The notes under the pieces are model-generated. The model did no database searches. It saw only the letters and a list, made by a program, of their open reading frames with translations, and was not told the DNA's origin. The translations under genes were made by a program, and so were the position numbers. From Verrucomicrobiota bacterium (lineage in GTDB: Bacteria > Verrucomicrobiota > Verrucomicrobiia > Limisphaerales > J093), in contig JAKQDD010000148.1 of assembly GCA_029556615.1 (NCBI GenBank), positions 1-58,667 on the forward strand: a stretch of 58,667 nucleotides of DNA, given 5' to 3'. Below are positions 26,935 to 34,200 of this stretch, piece after piece (position 1 is the first letter of the stretch; every line of letters starts with the position of its first letter).

Positions 26935-27786
26935 TCAGTCCTGTTTAAGGCTGCTCGAGCGGTCCTGGAGCCAGGCGACGTCGGGATTATCCGGGGACGG
27001 CACGTCGAGTTCGATCAGCTGGCTGGAGCGGAGGACGGGGGTGGTGCGGCGGTCGCGCCAGCGTTTGATCTGGGCATGGCCGTCGGCGAAGGCGATCCCG
27101 GCGGCGCGATTGTGGTAGCTGGCCGGGTAATCGACGATTTTGGCGAGCTTACCCCGGAGTCTGAGGTTTGTGACGAAGAGAGGGTCGTTAATGCTGTCCT
27201 CGCGTTCGTCCATGAACACCCAGGCCTTTTCCGGCGGGGGGTCAATGATGTCGCTGGCCTTGCGGAAGACGCGGTATCGCTCCTGGCCGATATCGACATT
27301 CCCGACGTAATTCATCCAACAATTCATGGAAACGCTGCGGACGCGGTCGTGCACCCGGCCCTGGATCCGGACCGAACTGCGGTCGGCGGGGCAACGGAAG
27401 ATCTTGGCTGGGACGTCGTAATACGCCAACTGGGAGAAGCGGCGATCGGTCAAGTAGAGGGAGTTGGTATTATCGGGGCTGCTGCTGAAGTCGAGCCAGC
27501 CCGAGACCCAGACGCCGGGTCCTGGCATCGAGCCGCCGATGACGCCGGGCAGGTAGTCCGAATGTTCATCGGCATACATGGCCCAGGCGATCTGCAACTG
27601 CTTGAGGTTCTTGAGGCAGTAGAGACCCTGGGCTTTTGCTTTTGAGGCGGACAGGGCGGGCAGGAGGAGGGCGGTGAGGACCCCGATCAATCCGATGACA
27701 ATCAGCAGTTCGAGAAGCGCAAAACCCCCGGCGACGCGGGGGGCAACCCTCCGCCACAGTTGGTTTACTGGCGTTTTGAGGCGCAT
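26935..27786 (-). CDS. Type II secretion/pseudopilin-like protein with H-X9-DG motif
   Basis: A 283-residue protein. The N-terminal prepilin-type sequence is GGFALLELLIVIGLIGVLTA at about residues 21-40; cleavage would fall between the glycine and phenylalanine. The following LLLPALSASKAKAQGLYCLK is the usual continuation in Verrucomicrobiota/Planctomycetota pseudopilin-like proteins. The C-terminal half carries HNRAAGIAFADGH, the H-X9-DG motif. Such proteins are numerous in these phyla; whether they build pili, secretion pseudopili or other surface structures is not known. The ATG at 27786 is supported by a good promoter 22 bases upstream. Confidence 0.87.
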   Translation of the reverse strand: MRLKTPVNQLWRRVAPRVAGGFALLELLIVIGLIGVLTALLLPALSASKAKAQGLYCLKNLKQLQIAWAMYADEHSDYLPGVIGGSMPGPGVWVSGWLDFSSSPDNTNSLYLTDRRFSQLAYYDVPAKIFRCPADRSSVRIQGRVHDRVRSVSMNCWMNYVGNVDIGQERYRVFRKASDIIDPPPEKAWVFMDEREDSINDPLFVTNLRLRGKLAKIVDYPASYHNRAAGIAFADGHAQIKRWRDRRTTPVLRSSQLIELDVPSPDNPDVAWLQDRSSSLKQD

Positions 27787-27807
27787 CTGCTCTTGCTGAT
27801 TAGGGCA

Positions 27808-27836
27808 ACTATAGGCAGGGGTCAGGGTCCTGGCAA
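27808..27836 (-). promoter_or_regulatory. Sigma-70-type promoter of the pseudopilin-like gene
   Basis: On the minus strand, TTGCCA (27836-27831), a 17-base spacer and TATAGT (27813-27808). This is the best consensus match in the window. Transcription would start near 27801, leaving a leader of about 15 bases before the ATG at 27786. Confidence 0.6.
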
Positions 27837-27934
27837 GTGCCAATTCTGAAACTTCAGGCCCCCCCGGCGGGTAAGCCCTTTTGTGCGGGGTGCGGGCAGG
27901 GCCATCAGGGTGGTGGCCCCGGAAAGGTGAGACG

Positions 27935-28195
27935 ATGCCTGTGATTGCCAGATTCTGCGGGATAGTGATTCGGCTGTTGTGCGTGCGGTGCCTGGGTCCT
28001 CGGATGCACGCGTTTTACGGGGACAGCGAATTGGTGGTCCACGTGCCGACGCTGAGAGTTGTGCAAGGGGACGTACCGGTCCGGATTCGGGAGCTGGTGT
28101 TGCTCTGGGCGCGGCGGCATCATCGGGAACTCCTCATGGACGTGGACTTGCTTCAGCGCGGGCAGCGTCCGGTGGCGATTGCGCCGCTGGTGTGA
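27935..28195 (+). CDS. Small DUF4160-like protein
   Basis: An 86-residue protein. MPVIARFCGIVIR at the start, FYGDSELVVHVPTLRVVQGD in the middle and RELVLLWARRHHRELLMDVD with the PVAIAPLV end match the DUF4160 family layout. The usual N-P-P-H-F-H core is not present: here the aligned stretch is CLGPRMHAFYG, keeping only one histidine. A ribosome-binding-like GGAAAGG lies upstream of the ATG at 27935. DUF4160 genes are often paired with a DUF2442 gene; none is seen here, so this may be a solitary or decaying copy. Confidence 0.72.
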   Translation: MPVIARFCGIVIRLLCVRCLGPRMHAFYGDSELVVHVPTLRVVQGDVPVRIRELVLLWARRHHRELLMDVDLLQRGQRPVAIAPLV

Positions 28196-28208
28196 GGGGG
28201 GGGCGGGC

Positions 28209-28236
28209 GGATTGCGGATTGGAGATTGGAGATTGG
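28209..28236 (+). repeat. Short tandem GGATTG-like repeat
   Basis: In the 82 bases between the DUF4160-like gene and the stop of the giant gene lies a run of degenerate 7-8 base units reading CGGATTGGAGATTGGAGATT. It is a simple repeat without a clear role. Confidence 0.6.
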
Positions 28237-28277
28237 ACGGGGACCAGACCGGATAGCAGAGGACAGTCCGCCGCCGG

Positions 28278-31200
28278 TCACGGTTTCTCGACGAGCCGAT
28301 AGAACCGGGCCCGGACGTGGGTGTCGACCGGTTCTTGCAGCCAGCGCACGGGGCTCGCGGCCACGAAGGTCTCGCGCACGACCCAAGCGAGGAGATCGCC
28401 GGACGTCTGCACCTCGTAGGTCCGACCGGGCGTCACGCGCACCGCCGCGGTGATCACCCGCGTCAAGCCCATTTCGACCGGCCGCCATTCCATCAGCGGC
28501 ACATCCGCCGGCAACACGACCACCGCCGCGGCACCACTCGTCAGCGAGGCGAACTCATTGCCAACGGTCACCGAGTACAAACCACTGTCCCCGGGCATCG
28601 CCGGCGCCAGCCGCAGCGTTGGTCCCTGGCCACCCGGGATGGGGTGTCCATCCCGGTGCCACTGGTACCGGATCGGTTCTGCGCCCACTGCGTCCACGCC
28701 GAGAACCACGTCCGTCCCCTCGAGTGCTGTCGCGTTCTCCGGCTCGCTTCTCAAGCTCAACGTGGTCACCGCCAGGCTCACCTCCCGGGCCGCGCCGACG
28801 GCGATCACGTTGCGCAGCCAACCCGGCGTGTTCACCTGACCGGCGCTGTTGTATCCCGCGCAGCGGACGAGTCCCCGATCCCTCAACAAGGAGACCATAT
28901 GCGGACTGTCGTTGATCGTGGAGGGCGCGATGGCCAGGGCTTCGGACGGCTCGAGGGTCGGAAACGACGCCATGCTCTGGTGCCAGCGGTGCACCGTGCC
29001 GGCCTCCGAGATCGCGCCGAAGTAGAGGTTCATCCCCGTGATCCGAACGATCCGCGGGAGCGGCGGTTGGGCGCCATAGGAATAGCCCCATTCGGAGAGC
29101 GTCCCATCCACATGCAACGCCACACTGTGATCGAAGCCGCCGGCGACTTCGATCACCCCGTGCAACGCCGGCGGCGTCGCCTGGCCGCTGCTGTTGTACC
29201 CCCAGCCAGCCAGGGTTCCGTCGCACTTCAGCACCAGACTGTGCAGCCACCCGGCGGCAATCCCCGCCGCTTCCGGCAAGTCCGGAGGCACGACGGCCTG
29301 TCCGTAATCCCCTCCGCCCCACGCCATCACCCGCCCGTCACGGCGCAGCGCCAGGGTGTGGTGTTCACCGGCCGACACCTGCACCACGTCATCCAGGCCG
29401 GCCGGCGTCGTCGTCTGGCCGCGGCTGTTGTTGCCCCACGACCACACGGTCGCATCCTCCAGCAAGGCGGCCGCGTGATCCCAAGCCCCGGCCACAGCCC
29501 GCACCCGCGGCGGCACCCCGCCCAACTGCGCCAGCACCGGGCTCGACGGATTGCCCCAGCCGACGAGCGCGCCCCATCGGCGCGGCAGGATGCCGAGCGT
29601 GCCCGACGCTTGGACCGCCGCGGTGCCACCCGTGACCCGCACTGCATACACCCCCATGTCAGCCAGCGCCGCCTCGGGCAGGCACAACCAGGAGCCGGTG
29701 GCCCCCTCGATCGGCCGCCCGTCATGGCTCCACTGATACTGCAGCGGCTCGCGTCCAACGGCCGCCACGTGGAACCACGCCGGATCTCCCGCCGCCACAC
29801 TCGCCGCCGCCACCGGATACTCGAGTGCCACCGACGCCACGACCGCCGCGCGGTCCCATCCGGCAAACACCCCCGCCGGCTCCGCCACCACCACGGCCGG
29901 CTCGGGAACCGTGCCGGTGCCCCAGGACAACAGGCCCCCATCCGCGCGTTGGGCGGCGAAAAAGTAGCCTGCCGCAATGCTCACGACGTTCGTTGCTCCA
30001 GCCGGCGACGGCAGAACTGTCCCGCTGATGGCGACCCAGCCGGTGACCCGACCGCTGGGATGCCGCGCGAGCAGCGTCTCGTTCCCCGCCACGACGTCCA
30101 GCGCTGGCTCGAGCGCCTCCGGCACCGGAAATCGCGTCTTCCCATCCAGCGACCAGACCGCCACCGTACCGTCGGCCCGCAGCGCGGCCACAAACTCGTT
30201 TCCTGTTGCCACCCGAACCGCGTTGGTGCCGTCTGCGGGCGGCGCCACCGGGACCGGCGTGTTGCCTCCGAACAACACTACGCGCCCGTTTTCATCGATT
30301 CCGGCGGTGTGATGCCGTGCGGCGGCGATCTCGATCAAGGGTCCCGTGCCCGGCGGCGGCGGGTACTGGCCGTAATAGTTGTCTCCCCAGCCCGCCACGG
30401 TGCCGTCCGCCCGCAGCGCCAGGCTGTGCACACCACCGGCAGCAATCTGGACAACATCCGTCAGGGCTTCGGGTACCACGTGCTGATTGAACGCCGGGTC
30501 GAAGTAACCCCAGCCTTGGACCAAGCCGTTGTCCGTGAGCAGGATACCGTGCATGGCCCCCCACGCCACCTGGACCACGTCGTTCGCCGCGGGCCGCTCA
30601 CTGTCCACGGGCCCCCAGCTCGCCACCACCCCGGCCGGCGCCCGCAATACCGTCAGCACCGCCGGCGGACTCGTCGTCGACCCGAGCTCATTGGTCACCG
30701 TCACCGTGTAGCTTCCCGCGTCGGACATTGCCGCCCGCCGGATCACCCACGACGGCCCGGTTGCCCCGGGAATCGCTATTCCCTCCCTGTACCATTGGTA
30801 CGCCAGCGGTGGCGTGCCCCGCGCGTCGGCATGGAACAAGGCCAGCCGGCGCTCGAGCACCGTGTGCCCCAGCGGTTCCCGTGCAAATCGCGCAGGCGCA
30901 GGATCCACCACCAGCCGCGCCCCGCGGGTCGCAGTCCCTCCCGTGGCGTTTGTGACCGTCAACCGATAGAGCCCAGCGTCCGCGCTTTGCACATTCACAA
31001 GCCGCAGGGTTGGCCCGTCGCCCGGCACCGCCAGACCGTCCCGCGTCCACTGGTAGACGCGCGGATCGCTTCCCGACGCCACGGCCGCCAACGCACCGTC
31101 GTCCCCCGCGTCGAGCGTCAGGTCGACCGGCTCGATCAGGATCGCCGGCGGATCCACGGCCACCCGTGCGGTCCGGGTCACCGCCGCGCCGTACCCATTC

Positions 31201-34200
31201 GTCACCATCAGCCGATACGCGCCCTGGTCCCAAGGCTGGACCGCCGCCACGCGCAACGTCGACTCCGCCAGCCCCGCCAGGTTCGTGCCGTCCTTCGCCC
31301 ACTGATGGATCAAGGGCCGGCTTCCCACCACCACAGGCTCCAGCTCAATCGGCTGGCCGATTCGCACCACCGTGTCCGCCGGTTCGACGAGGATCCGCGG
31401 AGCCGAGGGCTGGACCACCACGGCCACGGGAGGACTCGTCGTCTGGCCCAACGCGTTGGTGACCACCAACACGTAGTTCCCCGCCATCTCCGCCTGCGCG
31501 TCCGGGATCTCGATGTCGGGCGCAACCGTTCGAGCCACCTCGACTCCATTCCGCTGCCAGACACAGGTCACTGGTTCCGTCCCGTAGATCCGCGCGCTCA
31601 ACCGCAGGACGTCCCCCGCCAGCAACACGATCGGGCTCGGCCCGGCGATGAAGCCCGGCGGCGACGGCAGGACCGTCACTTGGGCGACCCTGCTGGTCAC
31701 CGCCCCGTAGGCATTGCTGAGCACCACGTCGTACCCGCCCGCACCCGACGCCTGGACATTGGCTCGGTTCAAGGCGGCCGACGCCGCGCCGTCGATCGGG
31801 ACGCCGCCGAACCGCCACTGGTACGCCAGCGGCGGCTGTCCTCCGCCAACAACAGCGAGCGTCAGGTTCGTCCCGGCGGGGATCGTCACATCCTCCGGTT
31901 CCACCGCCACAAACGGCAGTGCCAGCACCGTCAGCCGGTTCGTCCGGCTCGACGCGGCGCCCCACGCGTTCTCGACGCGCACCCAGTAGGAGCCGGCGTC
32001 GTTGGTTCGCACCGCGTCGAACCGCAGGATCCCATTCGTCGCGCCCGGGATCTCCTCGCCGCCCCGGAACCATCGATAACGCAGCGTGCCGGCGCCCACC
32101 GCGCCCACCGGAAGTTCCGCCGACGCGCGCTCGACGACGGTCAAGGTCGAGGGGAGATTGCTGAGGATGACCGGGTTGCGCGTGATGGCGAGGCTGAAGT
32201 CGTAGCCGGCGGCGATGCCGACCACGTTCGACAGCCCGCTCGGGACGTTCGTCTTGCCAAACAGGCTGTCCCCGCCTGCCACAACCGTGCCGTCCGCCCG
32301 CAGCGCCAGGTTGTGATTCGGCCCGGCGGCGATCCGAACGACGTTCGTGGCCGCCGGCATCGGTCGGACGCCGCTTCCGCTTCCCCACAGCACGACGTTA
32401 CCGTCCCTGCGCAGCCCCAGGGCATGCGCGCTTCCGAGGTCAACGCTGACCAGGTTCGTCGCCGCGGCCGGAACCGCCCTGTGCCCGGCGGTGACCTGGC
32501 CCATCCACACCAACGCGTGGTCCGCCCGCAACGCCGCCGCCACCCGGTCGTGGGCGGCCAGCGCCACCCCGTTCGTGGCGTCTGCCGGCACGACGAAAGG
32601 CGTCGGCCACCACGGGTCGCCCGGCCGCCCCCAGCCCCGCACCCGGCCGTTTCGAGCCAGCGCCACGCCATAGCCCAAACCCACCGCGATGTCCACCACC
32701 GGCTCGAGATCCGACGGGATATCCGACACCGCCGTCGTCGACCCGCCCCAGCCGACCACCGCCCCGTCCGTTCTCAACGCCAGCGCGTGCCCGGCTCCTG
32801 CCACCACTTTCACCACGTTCGTCAAGTCCGCCGGAGGCACCAGCAACGCATTGGGCGTCGTGGCCAGGTATTGGACTGTGCCGTCCCGGTGCAGCGCCAT
32901 TGCGAAGTTCCCGCCCGCATCCACGGCCACCACATCCGTCGGCGTCTCGGACAGCGGACTTGTGCTCCCGGTCCGCGGGTTGTTTCCCCACCCCATCACC
33001 ACCCCCGCGCCCAATACCGGCACCACCCGGAAGTCGACCGGCGGCGTCTCGACCGTGCCGAGCGCGTTCTCGGCCACCAGCGTGTAAGACCCCGCGTCCT
33101 CCCGCGCTGCCGCCGCAATCTCAAGGTTCCGGTCGGTCGCATTCGCCATCGCCACACCCTCGCGACGCCACTGGAACGTCATCGGCGCCGACCCGATCAA
33201 TGGCCGCCGGAGGATCACCCGGTTCCCCTCGAGCGCCAGCAGCAATCCCTCGCCCCCGACCGCCACCGGCGGGGACGGCTCGACGGTCAGTCCTGCCTCG
33301 ACGCTCGATGCCCAACCCCGTGCGTTCCGCACCTCGACCGCATAGGCACCGGCCGCAGCTGCCTGGACATTCGACAGTCGCAACACCGGGTTCGTGGCGC
33401 CCGCCAGCGGCGTGCCGTTCCAGGTCCACTGCCACGCGAGCGGTTCGCTCCCTCGCGCATCGACGCGGAACACCGCCTCGCTGCCCGCCGGCAACACCAA
33501 CGCCGCCGGCTGCGCCTGGATCCAGGGCGCCGAGGGCGCGACCGTGACGGTGAACAACGACGGCACGGAGGCACCGTAGGGATTCGACGCCTGGACCTGA
33601 TACCCGCCCGCCGCCGGTTCCTGGATGTTCCCGATCACCAGGGTCGCGTTGGTCTGTCCCGGCAGATCCACACCCTCATGCTGCCACTGGAATCGCGCCG
33701 GGCCTTCTCCAGCCCAGATCGGCGTCACCACCAGGTCCGACCCCGCGAGCGCCCACACCGATGGCAGAGGCCTGAACTCGACCGGCCCCGCCACGGTCAC
33801 CGTCGCTGCCGCACTCACCAGTTCGTAGTCGTCGTTCAGCACCCGCACCCGATACGTCCCTCGGTCGAACGCGGTTGCGGAAGGCACCGTGAGCACCGGC
33901 TGGGTCGCGCCCGTGAGGTTGATTCCGTCATGCTCCCATTGGTATGTGAACGGCGTACTGCTCCGGGCCGCCGCGTTCAGCGTGAACGAGCCCCCCGGCG
34001 CCACCGTCGTCGACACTGGGGTCTCGTCCAGAAACGGCGCGCGGGTCAGCGCCGATACGCTCACCATCGAACCCGCAATCGCGGTCGCGTGCTCGATCCC
34101 CGCGATCAGTCCCCAGGAAACCGAATGCACCCGGCCGTCCGCCCGCAGGAAGAACGGGCCGTCCCAGGTCGGTTGCGCCGCGATCGCGACGATGTTGCTG

